Source of the DNA: Polytrichum commune
Lineage: Eukaryota; Streptophyta; Polytrichopsida; Polytrichales; Polytrichaceae
Direction of reading: 5' to 3'
Assembly (NCBI GenBank): GCA_950295325.1
Contig: OX485804.1
Coordinates: 1,238,001 to 1,302,000 of the forward strand
Length of the DNA stretch: 64,000 bases
Shown here: piece by piece, positions 1-11,811 of the stretch
Numbering within the stretch: position 1 is the first letter of the stretch
How the letters are laid out: each line of letters starts with the position of its first letter
Program-made: the position numbers and the translations under genes
Notes under the pieces: generated by a model
The model's input: the letters and a program-made list of their open reading frames with translations, nothing else
The model's database searches: none
Told to the model about the DNA's origin: nothing

Positions 1-350
1 CCTACAATTTTCCAATGGTTGTTTTGCAAGAATTTCTTTCCATTTGTGGTGCATCCTCGGAGGTACTGTAGTGTTTGAATATGAATGAACCTCTTTTGGT
101 TCATTGAGGGCCAAAACCATTTTAGAACCTCTTGCATGCCAAAATGATTTTGACCCTCAAATGCACCGATATAGAGTGTTCTTCATTTGAACACTCTAGA
201 AAGTCAAGTCAGAGGACAACTCTAGAGGATACCTGCATAAAAACGTAGACAACATGAGAGGAGCAAGAGAAACTAAAAGAAAAATGGGAGAGCCAAAGAT
301 TGTAAACCTGAGATTATTGTTAGAAGAGCATATTCCGTGTTCTCCTTTAC

Positions 351-452
351 CTCCAAACAGAATTAGAGAATTCCCCACTGTGGTCAATGTATGGTACCCC
401 CGTGCAGAAGGTGTGGCGCCTTTTGCCTTGAGTAATTCCCACTGCAACGTAT
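351..452 (-). CDS. Kelch-repeat protein, third visible exon
   Basis: Third of three consecutive exons of a minus-strand gene that runs off the left edge of the window. The exon starts after a CAG acceptor (453-455) and most likely ends before a GTAAAG donor at 345-350. It encodes DTLQWELLKAKG, then PSARGYHT and LILFGG, which is the usual Kelch blade pattern (W, then G..P..R..H, then the glycine pair). The phase fits the preceding exon: its last G plus AT gives Asp, joining the two into VLHTDTLQWELL. Kelch repeats form beta-propellers used for protein binding; nothing here shows which partner. The downstream donor is the least certain boundary, since the frame stays open a little further left. 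Confidence 0.72.
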
Positions 453-615
453 CTGAAAGCTTCCCCAAATCAAATTTTGATTCCAGCTTAAAAAGAAAAT
501 TCATATTCAATGAAGTTAGCTTCAAATTAACTCAGCATGCACACAAAGAGAGGATTGTATTGATCATCATCACTACAACTACTTTGCTATCAAATTTCAA
601 AGAAGTTTTATTCAC

Positions 616-772
616 CTGTGTGAAGAACAGCAAGTTCATCAAGCCATTTTGACTCAAGGCCTCCAAATCCTCCGTATACTAAAATTGCATTCGGTTGCAA
701 AGGATGCACTACAGCTGCATGAGTGCCTCTTAATTTGCCTGCCAATGGCCCTTTCGCCACCAGACTTGCCCA
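616..772 (-). CDS. Kelch-repeat protein, second visible exon
   Basis: Middle exon of the minus-strand Kelch gene. Acceptor CAG at 773-775, donor GTGAAT at 610-615, length 157 bp (52 codons plus one base). It encodes WASLVAKGPLAGKLRGTHAA, followed by ILVYGGFGG and WLDELAVLHT, a full Kelch blade with the diagnostic double glycine. It is in phase 0 with the exon ending at 1748 (…DTLE joined to WASLV) and passes one base on to the exon at 351-452. The phase agreement across all three exons is the main evidence that this is one spliced gene and not chance ORFs. Only about 1 kb of intron separates it from the first visible exon, and that intron carries a foldback transposon. Confidence 0.78.
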
Positions 773-996
773 CTGCAATCAATCAGAACAATTGGTTATG
801 ACCAAAAAAACATTTAACTGGCATAAAGGTGAATGCATGGTGTCAATACACAATAACAGCAATGGTATCAAAGAACTTAACCCTACCGAATATTAAAATT
901 GTAATACTAGTCATATAATGATACTTGGTGCGTAAAACAAGATGATTGAATATTCATATGAGGTAGGTGGGCTTTAAACAGACAATTTTAGCTTTT

Positions 997-1686
997 GCAC
1001 CCACTTCTTGTGGGCTATGAAACACACAATTAATGCGTGGTCATTGACAAATCCACATCGTGGCTGTAGCTGTTTTCCTCATAACATCTTGTTCATTCTA
1101 AAAGTGAAGACTCACATGCTCATTAAATGGTCATACAGGTCCCCCCCCCCCCAAATTATGTTGACTATTGAGCCTAGACTGGTTAAGTAATTTTGAGTGC
1201 ATAATCCAATCTCTTTCAAAAATATGTTGCCTTCTCGGTGTCCATTCTTAACCACACCTAACCACACCACTCAAACATAGTTGGCTGATCAAATAAAGTG
1301 ACTATGAAAAGCCCACACACCTCACCCAAGTCTTTATTGGGTCAATACCATCCTAGTACCCAGTGTCACTGGGGTGAGTTTGACACCTATATTTGGGTGG
1401 TATGAAGTTAGGTGTGGATCTAGGAACTGGCACCAAAACGACCTGTTTAACAGAGATTGGACTGTGTGCTGAAAATATGCTAAGCATTCTGGGCTCAATA
1501 GTGAACATGATTATGGGGGGGGGACCTATATGACTGCTTAATGAGCACACGAATCTTCACTTTTGATGATGAACAAGATATCACATGAGCTCCGGATATT
1601 AAGAGGCAAATGGTCACAGGCACTATTTGAATTTGCTAATCAGCTTGCACTAATTGCGCGTTTCATATCCTACGAGAAGTGGGTGC
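997..1686. mobile_element. Foldback (long inverted repeat) element in Kelch intron
   Basis: The two halves, about 997-1280 and 1395-1686, are imperfect reverse complements. The left end reads GCACCCACTTCTTGTGGG and the right end mirrors it (…AGAAGTGGGTGC). Matching stretches include the TTGTTCATTCTAAAAGTGAAG region, the C-run near 1140 against the G-run near 1515, and the CACACCTAA motif near the centre. There is no coding capacity. Partial relatives lie at 27932-28230 and about 18320-19051, so it belongs to a local repeat family. Target-site duplications could not be resolved. Confidence 0.7.
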
Positions 1687-1747
1687 TGAGAGAAAAAAGC
1701 ATCCATCTAAGGCACGTTTAGAGATTCAAACCCAAGAAAATTATTAC

Positions 1748-2028
1748 CTCAAGAGTATCTGTGTTGAACATGTGGACATCTCCATACATGACATCCTTGT
1801 CGCTCCCTCCAATAACCCAAAGCTCGGAATCGCGAACAAGAGTTGTCGTGTGGTATGCACGTGCGCTTAGCGACGCATGAGCTTGCACTTGTTGCCATTG
1901 CTCCTTCTCCGTGTCAAACACCCACACATCGTTGTAAAATACATTCGCGTTTCGGCCGCCAATCACAAATATTTTCTTCCCAACCAAAGTCGCCGTGTGG
2001 CCCGCTCGCCCCTTTAAACTCCTGTGAC
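1748..2028 (-). CDS. Kelch-repeat protein, first visible exon
   Basis: Encodes two Kelch blades: GRAGHTATLVGKKIFVIGG with YNDVWVFDTEKEQWQQV, then SARAYHTTTLV with LWVIGGSDKD and MYGDVHMFNTDTLE. The acceptor is CAG at 2029-2031 and the donor GTAATAA just below 1748. The 281 bp fit a two-base start and a phase-0 end, matching the next exon. Just upstream (right of about 2045) a CACTA-associated repeat begins, so any 5' exons lie beyond several kilobases of repeat, or the gene has been cut by it. A start codon within this reading frame (ATG at 2090) lies inside the repeat-like sequence and is not trusted. Function beyond a beta-propeller scaffold cannot be given. Confidence 0.78.
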
Positions 2029-2059
2029 CTGTCAAATTTTCTTGACACCTTAGACAAAA

Positions 2060-4260
2060 AGTATTCATATGCGACAAGATGACATCTGACAAGGCCTAAC
2101 ATTAACGTATACATCATTCCCAGTGGCTTTCTGAAGACTTCAATTCCATTCTTGGTAGGAGGGTTCAGAATTTAGGGTTTTGCAATCCTGCTGAGACTCC
2201 TCAGTATATTTGGCTCCAAAATATATGCAGCTTTTGTGACCTGTTACAATTCTTTACATCGGACAAGGCCTAGCATTTAACATGTACATCATTCCCAGAG
2301 GTTTTTCGAAGACTGAAAAAACATGTTTGGCAGGAGGTCCAGGTTTTGGTGAGATTTTTCAATAAATTTTGAATCTAGGAATAATACAGCATTTAGGAAG
2401 CGAATTCAATTCAGGTAACTACACCTAATATCAGAATTAGGGCCCATCATCAGCTACACCTAGGATGGCATACTTCAAAGTATCAATCTGTTGGGAATAT
2501 GGATTCTGTTGTGAAAGAGAGGAGGAAAATATTTTGTGCTCTTAAACCCCCCGAATACAGTTTGGTGCGAAAATTTTGATTTAAACCCCAGAATTTTCAG
2601 AAATCTTGGGATGCACAGTTATAGGTAGTCAGCCCCTAGGTTTTTGCAATGGAAATCAATCCAGTGCAGATGTAATCAACAACTACACAAAACCGAAATA
2701 TGGTTTTTTGTTGCAAGTTTTATGCTCTTAGACCCCTGATTCAAACAAACAAAAACATCCATAAGAAGTTGTATAGCAGGTCATCTCACCCGGCAATCGC
2801 TGCCACTTGGACTGCACCATCCGCATCACCAATTTCGAACCACACTTTCTACGGAAAAACACTAAGAAATTGCATGTCGAAATTCCTCCTGTCTTGTGCA
2901 AGGCATCGAAATTCTCTGCACTGGAGTTTCACAACCCAATGCTTCCGATATTATTTGAACCTTTCCACTTGCGCTTCAACATCTTCTGAAATCCATTCAA
3001 GTTTTTGTTACAGAAGGAAAAGGAGCAACAATGTGAGTTTAGTGAGCACTATTATTTTGCAGTTGGGACTTCAAATTTATAAGGCCTCAAACAGAATCTA
3101 ATCTTGTATGCAACTGAGAGAAATTTTTAAAACTTCACCTTGAAGCTCAACATACAAACCTGGGGAGCAATTTCCACTTCACTTCTGAGGAATCTCCAAA
3201 TAATCACTTGACAAGTTACAAAGTTGAGCAGCTGGGTCTCAAGTTCGCGGAAGATCATCACGGAGTGAGGAATTTAGTGCTCCAAAGATTTAAAGCTTCA
3301 TCCTGAAGCTCAAGTAAAGACACCATTGAATTTTTTTGGCAAAACCTCCCCGTTTGACACCAACTGCACTATACATCTTGATTTTAGTGTGAGCCACACT
3401 ATTTTGTCATTGACCCACTTAAATGATCTTGCAATCACTAGAGTAGAGGAGTCCATAACCAATCACTTTAAGAGATTTGCGCCACGTCTTAAGAAGTATA
3501 AGGCGGTGCAATTTTCTCATGTGTAGGAAGATAGAAATCATAAGGACTATGATTTTTTCGCTAATTTTATTTCTTAAATTATGATTACTATGAATTTTTG
3601 AAGCAAATTTTGGTCCGAACATGTTACGAATGTCTAGAGTCTACCATAACCGCTCATTCCTCCTCACTTTAGCACGTCTGTCATGGCATTATTAATTTTG
3701 CCTTGATCAAAATTCCAATACCCTATAGACTACTGATGGGGTCTTGATCGGATATAGGCGCCTATACTATAGATTACAACCATATTAGGTGTCATGGGAC
3801 ACTTGGTGCTACATTATAAGTAACTGAGGCCACTCTAAATAACATGGCATTTTAATTTTTGTGCCACACTAAATCAAAGATATAGTGTGTCTCTGAATAC
3901 TATATTATTATGGTACTTAGTATGGGCCCATGTTGATTTTGAAATGGGATGGATAATGTGGGTGTCACGTAGGTGCTAATCGCATTACATGGCAGTTGAT
4001 ATGTGTTGTGTGGCAATCATGTAAGGTGACATGAGACACTTGACACTACATGATGAATCATGGAAATCACTCTAATTAGCATGGCACATAAATTTTGATG
4101 CTATGCTAAATCAAGGTGTAGTGTGCCTCCAAGTACTATATTAATTATGGTAATTAGTGTGGGCGGTGGTAATTTTGAGATGGGATGGATAGCGTGGATG
4201 CCACATATGTCCTAGTTGCACTACGTGGTGGTTGATATTTTGTGTGATATTTTGTGTGAT
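2060..4260 (+). repeat. CACTA-associated dispersed repeat, copy A
   Basis: This segment is closely similar to 44395-46330 (copy B) and 54090-55070 (copy C), for example around 2700-3100 against 44840-45240 and 54540-54930. In copies B and C the same sequence follows a CACTA-type terminus, so A is read as an internal or subterminal part of the same element without its terminus. Two subterminal direct units of roughly 265 bp lie at about 3785-4030 and 4035-4250. The ORFs of 60-130 codons here are not supported as genes. Confidence 0.6.
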
Positions 4261-5465
4261 ATTGACTTTGACTCTCCTATTTCAAGGTCTCTGAAGCTAA
4301 TTATAGTGTCGAGTTTATTATAAATAGTATCATCCGGGCTACACACTTTTTCAAGGATTTTATGTTGGATGTATGAGAGATACGCTTTTGTGGGCGTTTC
4401 CAAAAACAAATCGGCCTTGCATTCTTCAAGGCCGTTTGTCCACATCAAATCCCATATTAAGTGCACTTCACCTTGAAGGCGCAAAATTCTCTCTCTATAT
4501 ATACTCTCTTTTTACGTTAGCCTTAATGATTTTACTAGATATCAAGATTTTAGCCCAAAGGAAATTACCTTAGGGTTTCATCAAAGTTTACCTAACACAT
4601 ATCCACCGTAGATGTGACACTACACATCTAAGGTGCAAATTCTTTACTTAATCCTATATTAAGTGTAGAGAAATGTGAGCACCTTCTTTCGAAGGTTTAG
4701 CCGCAAGTGGATACTTACCCTAAGTAAAAAAAAAATTAAGATTAGTGTAAGTGGTGCGGGCTAGTAAAAGTGGGTGGTGCGTGTAACCTACCACAAGCTT
4801 TGGTTACACAAGGTCTGAATGGCTAAGGAACATGTTGAATACTCAAGAAAGGGGTGTTTATTCTTTGATACAATGTATTTGGTTATGCCATGATTGATTG
4901 TGTGACATGGATAACAATTGGGCTTTGTTGTTATTCACCTCGTGTATGCTACTAACCCTCTATGTGGATTTGGTTGGTGATATGGGCACATGTGAGGCAA
5001 ACCCTTAACAAACTTGGCGGTATTCTTAAACTTTGTATCTCATCTTTTGTTACAAATACTATGTATATTGCTTAGATATTCTACAAGACAGTTTAGAATA
5101 CAAAGCATTTTTTATTAGAGAAAAAAAAACCTTTGAGGATAGCTTGTGTTGATATTACACGTATCTTTGTTTTTGACTAAGTGAGAGATGGGTATGAGGT
5201 ATGGCATAATACATAACTTTACCTAGACCAATACCCTATCAATATAGTAAATAAAGATATGATGTTTACTTTGAGTTGTCCACCAAGTTGTGTAAAGTGT
5301 TGATTATGGTAGGAAGTCTTTTTCCATAAGGGAGGGTCCCACCACCCTCCCGGAGTTTGAGGGAAACATAGATAACTTATATGGAAGGAATGGTTTGGCC
5401 TCTATACAAGAGGATATATTCATACATGACTAAGCTTGAATGCCAACATAGATATGATCAAGACA

Positions 5466-5510
<45 letters not shown>

Positions 5511-5810
5511 ACCTCCCTTAGTAAATAAGGAATGGATTGGGATTTCATTCCCAAGTTGAAACCAAAAGCACTGTAAATGGATATCAATAAAGCATGTAAT
5601 GAACTCATAAATTTGAAATATTACAAAATCCACATTAGCATTGAGGTTATAATGTATGCGACTTACCATTTGAAAGGGTTTTTTATCACTCTGAAACTTA
5701 TATTTGTGTGCTTTTAAAAAAAAATTAATTTTATGAAATTTAGTTTTTCCTTTTAATTTCACAAGTATTCATACATATTCAAACTCATTAAGCTAAATAA
5801 TGCCCCTTTC
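4261..5810. other. Non-coding AT-rich stretch with a CT/TA microsatellite
   Basis: No gene could be supported. The only distinctive structure is a (CT)n run passing directly into (TA)n at about 5466-5509. Confidence 0.5.
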
Positions 5811-5814
5811 ACTC

Positions 5815-5960
5815 AGATAGATAGATAGAAACTCCGGTCCCTTTTAGGGGCCGGCGTGAATGGAGTGTCCGTTCGTAATGCCAACAACCCGATGCCCACA
5901 GGACATGGGGAAGCTGGGACAAAACTACTCTCCTCTTTCGAGGATGGACACTATAGTAAC
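5815..5960 (-). mobile_element. SINE body and (ATCT)n tail, 5'-truncated copy
   Basis: The 145 bp from the GATAGATAGATAGAAACTCC tail to the GGATGGACACTATAGT segment match the tail half of the complete SINE at 46381-46756, in the same orientation (minus, tail to the left). The tRNA-like head of that SINE is missing here; the sequence diverges after about 5960, so this copy is 5'-truncated or chimeric. Confidence 0.6.
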
Positions 5961-6049
5961 CGAGAAACAAATAACGTGGGCCGATCATGGCCCACGGCGG
6001 TGCATGCCTTTTAGGTATAATTAGTGTTTTTGTTATGAGAGTGAACGCC

Positions 6050-6235
6050 AAGTCATGATTCCTCGGTTGGTTGTGGGAGGATGTTTGAGTTAAGACGTTC
6101 CGGGTTCGATTTCAGTCGAGTCCGTATGATCGTCTAAAATGTAACGCGTGACTTGGTGCTGCAAGTGAGTAAAAGGCAGGAAATTTGTACCAACCAACCG
6201 GCACCAATCCCTCATTCTGAGCTGTAAATAGATAC
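6050..6235 (+). mobile_element. tRNA-derived SINE-like element
   Basis: A box-A-like CCTCGGTTGGTTGTGG near 6060 and a box-B-like GGGTTCGATTTC near 6106 lie at tRNA-like spacing, but no acceptor stem or CCA-type 3' end is formed, so this is not a tRNA gene. The element abuts the 3' end of the minus-strand non-LTR retrotransposon. Confidence 0.45.
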
Positions 6236-6281
6236 TAAATATTATATAAGTTTACTAAATATTATATAAGTTTTTTGGGTT

Positions 6282-7762
6282 TTATGGAGGGTCTAAGTTT
6301 TGGGGGAGCGGTTGGTGGTTTTCAATTCTCCTCTTATGGAGGAGGATGGACATGGCATATTGTATTGCAATGGTATTAATGTTTTTAAAGGTATTTTTGA
6401 TGGTAACCAGGGGTATTTTGAGATTTTCTTCTAGTATTTTCATAGATGGGATGTGGGCCGTAGCTCGGGCCCCAGCTGTGATGACAATAAGTGGTTCGAT
6501 TTTCCATCCTCTGGAAGCAATACTATCAATCAAAGGTTTGTATTTGTTGTTTTTTGCTTCTATTGTTTATGGGGAAAATCTGTCGTTACAATATGTGAAT
6601 TCAATAAATTGTATGGTGAGGTTAGGGTCAATGTCAATGGGAGGGTCATTTTGATATGGTAATCCTTTAACGCAGAGTATATCAGGTCGAAATCTTGCGT
6701 TGCAATGACATCTTTGTGTGTTACATGTACAGGGGAGTAGCCAATTGGGGACTGTATTTTCTTGGGGGTTATTATTGAAGGTACCGGCATTCATGAGAGT
6801 AAAACATCGGGATTTTTCGGACGAGATTAGAAGCTTCCTAATTTCTCCGACTGCTTTGTTATGTCTTTTAATTCGTAGTGAGTGTATATGTTGTTGGTTG
6901 CATTTCAGTAGAACATGCAGCCAAGTGTCTGGATCGTTTGAATTGCATATAGGGCATGTGATAGAGGGGTACCTCTGGTGACCGAAAAACATTTGTTTTC
7001 TAGCATTACCCATGTATGTTCCTGTGCGGAATTTAATAAGGCAGGATTTTTGTTTGTCTGTGATTAAGGGATTTGTCCAGAATTCGTTGGACAGTTCTTT
7101 GTCAATGTCTATATTTTCTGTCCATTTACACGTGTTGGGGGTTTGTGTGGCCATGATTGCTATATTGGTTTCCCTATCATATTTTTTAATTTGTTTTTCT
7201 AAGAATCTTACTGGGCCTTTGTCTGGGACGTCTGCCATCGAGGCCCAGACGTCCTTTTGGTAATAGTACGGGATGGCGTGGGCATGTTCGTATGGGTGGA
7301 TGGCAATTCTATGTTCTAATTCTAACCCGGCTTTTGCTAGTTTATCCGCTTTTTCATTACCGTCAATGTTGACGTGTGCTCTGACTTTGTATAGTGTGAT
7401 TGGCTGTGTACGGTCTTGGAGGATTTTTACCATGGAGTTGAGTGTGGTTTGGTCGGGGTGACTATTATGGAGAGTGGGGTGTTTAATTTGTGTATTGAGT
7501 AGGTATAATACGTTTAGACTGTCTGTGAATATGAATGCGGGTTCATTAGGGAATTTTGTATTGATGATTCTTAGTGTTTTGTGTATAGCCATCATTTCTG
7601 CACGTAGTATGTTTTGATGCCCATGGAGTCTTTTGGCGATATTTAAGCCTTTGGGGCTATAGATACCGTATCCAGCTCTTTCTCTTCTCCATACCCCAGG
7701 GGCAATTTCTTTGGGTTTTATAAAGGATCCGTCTGTGTAGTAGCTAAATTGGGGGTGGAATT
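6282..7762 (-). pseudogene. Retrotransposon ORF2 C-terminus: RNase H, zinc knuckle, restriction-like endonuclease
   Basis: The RNase H part shows all four acidic positions: YTDGSF (upstream of the first ATG, near 7706), RAEMMAI, FTDSLN and GNEKADKLA. Further on is a C-x2-C-x9-H-x4-C knuckle at 6900-6956, then a second Cys/His cluster and RPDILC at 6672-6689. About 26 residues later comes IEFTYCND (Glu codon 6600-6602). After an in-frame TAA at 6567-6569 the same frame continues with EAKNNKYKPL and GWKIEPLIV to 6282. RPD-x(n)-E followed by K..KY..L and GW is the layout of the restriction-like endonuclease at the C-terminus of R2-type and Dualen elements. The domain call is by motif only. The stop looks like CAA changed to TAA. 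Confidence 0.7.
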
Positions 7763-9430
7763 TTAGCGGTAAGTTAGTTTGGTAGTTTGGAAGTTGTGGG
7801 GTGGGGATATTATTGTGTAGGGGTGTGTTTGGGTAGTTTGATTTAGCCCATTTTTTACTAGGGTTAACGGTGATGTTTGGAGGGGTGGGTGGTGCAGTTT
7901 GTGTGTGATTTGTAGTATTTTGAGGTTATTTGTTGTGTCGCTTATTAATTTCATTTGTTCGTAGGTGCCTATGTTGTTATTTTGGTGATGGATACAAAAT
8001 ATTTGTATGGTAGATGGTTCTTTTCTTGTGATATTGAGCTCGGAGGGTATTGTGGGTTCCTCATACGTGATCGTATCAGTGGCGAAATGGGCAATGACGT
8101 GTGTGTCTGGGAATGGGCCTGTGTGTGGGTTGGAGTTTTGGTACCAATTAGTATCCGGAGATATAAGTATAGTGATTGTATATGGATCATTTTGGGCCGC
8201 TATGCGCGCCCAGTGAATAGCTTGTTGTAGGTCTGTTGCATTATGAGGGTGTGCGTAACCAATTCCTTGCCATTTATGGTCAAACGCTTTACCTAGGGAT
8301 CCAAATATTATGTCTCGCGAGAATGGTGAGTAGAATTGGGTGAATTGTGTGGGGCATGTAACTGGGGATGAAAAATATGAGTGGTTAATATTGAATGTTG
8401 TAATCAGGAGATCTAATATTTGGGTTGGTATTGTATATTGGGCTCGTTTGAGTGGGTCATTTTTTGGGATACGGTATTTGTACCTTTGGTATAACCAAAC
8501 AATTTCAGTTTCGAACGATTGGGTAGATGGTTCTAGACCGTGTGTGTTGTTTTTTGCCAATTGGTATTGTTTCCATAGCCATGTTAGTCTAGCTTTCGGG
8601 TTGGTAATGAGGTGTCGGCCATTGTCTTCGTATATGTGAGCGACATCGAATTGTGTTTGGATGGTATCAGAGTTTGTTTCGATGTCGTTTTCTGGGTTGC
8701 ATTTATTAATAGATATATGTGCTAGTGGAATTATTGTGGTTGGTGTGACGTATCTTGTGTCTCTATGTTGCTCTGTGGAGAAGTAGGCATTAATTATGTT
8801 TGAAAAATGTTTGTGTTGTCTTTCTTTGTAGTAATGGATAAGTAGGTCTGTGTTGTGATTACATGTGTTGGCTTCACAGTAGGGGTATAGGTCCCTTTGA
8901 ATTCGCCATTTGTTATATGTGTTGTAATTTGTTGTAGTCCATTGACATAAGTACGACATGACTGTTCTTTTTATTCCGTTATGGTCATTGGATTGTTTTT
9001 GTTTATGATCGATTATTTTGTGTATGGGAAATTGTCGGGGGTCTTTAAGCATGTTGTTGGGAGGAGGGGGTAGAGGGGGGATGGGGAGGTTAGGGGGGTG
9101 TACGGGGGCGGTTGGTGGGTGTGGTAGGATATTGTGGTGTCTTATTATATATTTATTTTTTAGGGATCTTGGTGGATGGTGTTGTTGGCATGGTAGGGGG
9201 CATTGATTACAAGGGGGGTGGCAAAATAATTGATTAGCTATATTAAGTGCGCTTTTGATAAGTTTAGAAGAAGTGGAGTGGTATGTTTTGAATTCGTCTG
9301 GGTTCATTAGAGTGATACCATTAGACATGGTAATTTGGTCTAGTGTGATTATATTATGTACAAGTAGTTTGTGTAGTAATTTAAGTGAGGTGTTGGGATT
9401 TAGGCCATGAAGCATTTGTGCTTCCTGCAT
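7763..9430 (-). pseudogene. Retrotransposon ORF2 segment between reverse transcriptase and RNase H
   Basis: Continuation of the reverse-transcriptase frame after one TAG (9431-9433); the 555 codons to 7763 are otherwise open. Near its start is a Cys/His-rich cluster (HPPCNQCPLPCQQH) followed by a proline-rich stretch, which may be a metal-binding element. The remainder has no motif I recognise; in comparable elements this is the thumb/connection region. The frame is lost near 7765, immediately before the YTDGSF motif of RNase H, which reads in another frame. Low-G codon use matches the rest of the element. Confidence 0.65.
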
Positions 9431-10911
9431 CTATGCAGTTTCAAGTGGGGATGGGGTTAGTAGGAAATTGTTTATTGTACTTTTTAGGTGGACTCCGGCT
9501 TTATGTTTGAGCAAGAATAATGTTCTAGTGATGGGTGATCTAACACAGTGGTGGTATTTAATGCGGGTGATTTCCTTAGAGCCCCCATATTTGGCGAGTA
9601 TGAATTGAAGTAGATCAACATATATTTTCCCAATTCTACCTTTATCATTGAGGGCGTTTTGTAGTTGTTCTCCAATGCATCTTAAATAGACATTTTGTAG
9701 TGAGAATGCTTCGATTCCGAATAGATTGTGTGGGAGTTGTGTAGCGATATTAGATGTGCATTTGGGTATTCCGCATATCGTTTTGTGAAGTGCTATGATT
9801 TTTTTATCTAGTTTTTTGATAGCTGGTATGGAGTATGGCACTGCGTAGAAGCTGTATGTTATTCCAGCACGTATAACTGTATCTGCCATGTTTAATTTTT
9901 GTTTCATAGTAGCTGGGCATGTTACAAGGGCTTGACACTGTTTTATTACTTTAGTTGTAGTGGTATTTATTTGTGTTTTCCATTTGAATGATGGTGCAAG
10001 ATTTATTCCTAGATACGTGTATGGTTCATGTTGGTTTAAGACTGGTATAGGTTGGTTTCTGTAGTTGATATTGGTAGATTGGATTAGGGCTTTAAAGGTT
10101 GTGGGGTGAAGTTTGGATTTGTTTGGGCATCCAGTTATTGCGCACTTGGGTATTCCAAGATCTATTCCTGCCCATTCGCAGAATTTGTCTAGTTTGTTGA
10201 GTTGTGTTTGTAGTGTCTCTAGTTTATTGGCGATTGCTGCTAGGTCATCTGCATATGCTGCTGATGAAATTTTAATTTTAGATGTACCAAAAGTGTATCC
10301 ATTATTCCATTGTTGAAGCCATCTGAGGAGGGGTTCTAGGAATATGATAAATAGATATGGGCTAAGGGTATCACCTTGTATTGTACCTCTTTGAATGGGG
10401 ATTGGTAAGGTTTTACCGAAGTGTTCACCAGTGAATATTGTTGAGGATTGTGAATATATGTTTCCTATGAGATTTATGGAGTCAGTGGGATATCCCAGAT
10501 CTTTCATTATGGCTAAAAGTCTGGCGTGATCAATGGAGCCGAAGGCATTTTTGAAGTCAATGTACATGATATATATATCTTGGTTCGTGAGTCTTGCGTC
10601 TTCAAGCGCTGCGATTAATAATTGGATTTGTCTAGAAGTGCTTCTCTCTGCTCTAAACCCTTCTTGACTATCGTGTAATATTTGGTATTTTTCTCCATAC
10701 GCTGATAGGATAGAAGTTAATGTACACGTGTAGAATTTATATATGGTGTTAGCTAGTGCAATAGGTCTATGGTTTGTTAGTTGTGATGGGTTACCTTTTT
10801 TGTATAGTAAAACTGTTAGACTGGTTTTCCATGATGCATGGATTTGTTTTTGTTTATAACAATGTTTAAAAAATAAGAAGAGTAATTTATGGAAGCGTGG
10901 AGGCATGTTTT
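9431..10911 (-). pseudogene. Retrotransposon ORF2 reverse transcriptase segment
   Basis: Clear non-LTR reverse transcriptase. In order: HRPIALANTIYK, the GFRAERST motif, YIDFKNAFGSIDH with the first catalytic Asp, QRGTIQGDTLSPYLF, and the AYADDLAAIA box (YADD at residues 218-221 counted from the Met at 10906), then YLGINL. This is RVT_1 order with the catalytic aspartates intact. It is out of frame with the preceding segment by one base (AAA here against AAAA in copy 2 at the GPGPDK-type motif) and ends at TAG 9431-9433. Copy 2 (62084-64000) is collinear. The gene is dead here, but the domain is well conserved. Confidence 0.9.
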
Positions 10912-11811
10912 TTAGAATTGAATTGGGTATTTGTCTGGGCCTGGGGCTTTGTTATTACTTAGGTTTTTAAGACAGAAGTCGTATGTTTTTTGGTCAAAAT
11001 ACGTGTGTAGGGGGGTTTGGGGTTCTCCTCGTTTGTCAATGATGTATCCGTCTAAGTCATGCCATGGATATTGCCGAACTCCACATGTGCAGTGTAGTGG
11101 GTGTGTATTTTGATATTGATATGTGGGGACTGTAGGACGGTTACTGATGGATTGTTGCGTGTATATTTCTGCTGCGATGTCTTCTGGGTTAGTTAATATA
11201 TTGTTTTGTCTATCAATGATGAAGTCCAGGGGTGAGGTTTCAGTGTTCTTGAAGACTTTTCGATTTATCTTTTTGGTGTTTTTTTCATACATTTGACGGT
11301 ATTTTGATACGGCCTTTAGAATGCAGTCTTTGGTATATTTTGTGGTGATTTTCCTGGCTTCTTTATTTGCATTTTTTGTGATAGTTGCTATGGCATCAAT
11401 CCATTCAGTAGGAGGTGCCGTTGTAACAAGTGGGTGTGGGATGTTTGTGTGTTGGTGGTTTCGTATATCGTTTAGGATGGGGTATGTTTGCCAGAGTGGA
11501 TCGTGTTGTGCAATGTATATGGTTTTCCTGATGAGGTGATATGTGTTGAGGTGTCTTTTCCATTTTCTCGCAAGTTTGCGTGGCAAAAACCCACCTTGTT
11601 GTGATGTTCTGTTCGTAAGGTTGGGTAGTGGGTCTGCTTTACATGTTTCTTCAATTGTTTCTGAAATTTTGTATATAATGTGGTCGAATGTTGTACAGGC
11701 TTCCGCCCATTGATCCGGGCTTAAGTGTTGGTGGTTTTCGAGTAGGGTGGTAAGGGCTTTTATTTGTGCAGAGTTTTCTTCGAAGAATGTTGAATTTTTA
11801 TGTTTAAATTT
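10912..11811 (-). pseudogene. Retrotransposon ORF2 segment between APE and reverse transcriptase
   Basis: Same frame as the APE segment, restarting after its stop. It carries QGGFLPRKLARKWKRH, then KAVSKYRQMYEK, and ends in NNKAPGPDK, the motif that opens most non-LTR reverse transcriptase domains. The one-base deletion right after that motif moves the reading frame. Copy 2 has TAG where this copy reads Trp in RKWKRH (61943-61945), so the two copies were inactivated separately. Confidence 0.75.

Noticed and set aside
254-652. Plus-strand 132-codon ORF
   Set aside because: Antisense to the phase-consistent Kelch exons on the minus strand.
2700-3101. ORF shared with 44840-45451 and 54594-55259
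   Set aside because: The frames differ in length and ending between the three copies and lie inside a CACTA-associated repeat. No recognisable motif.
4221-4484. Minus-strand 87-codon ORF
   Set aside because: Lies at the edge of repeat copy A, with a low-complexity C-terminus and no support.
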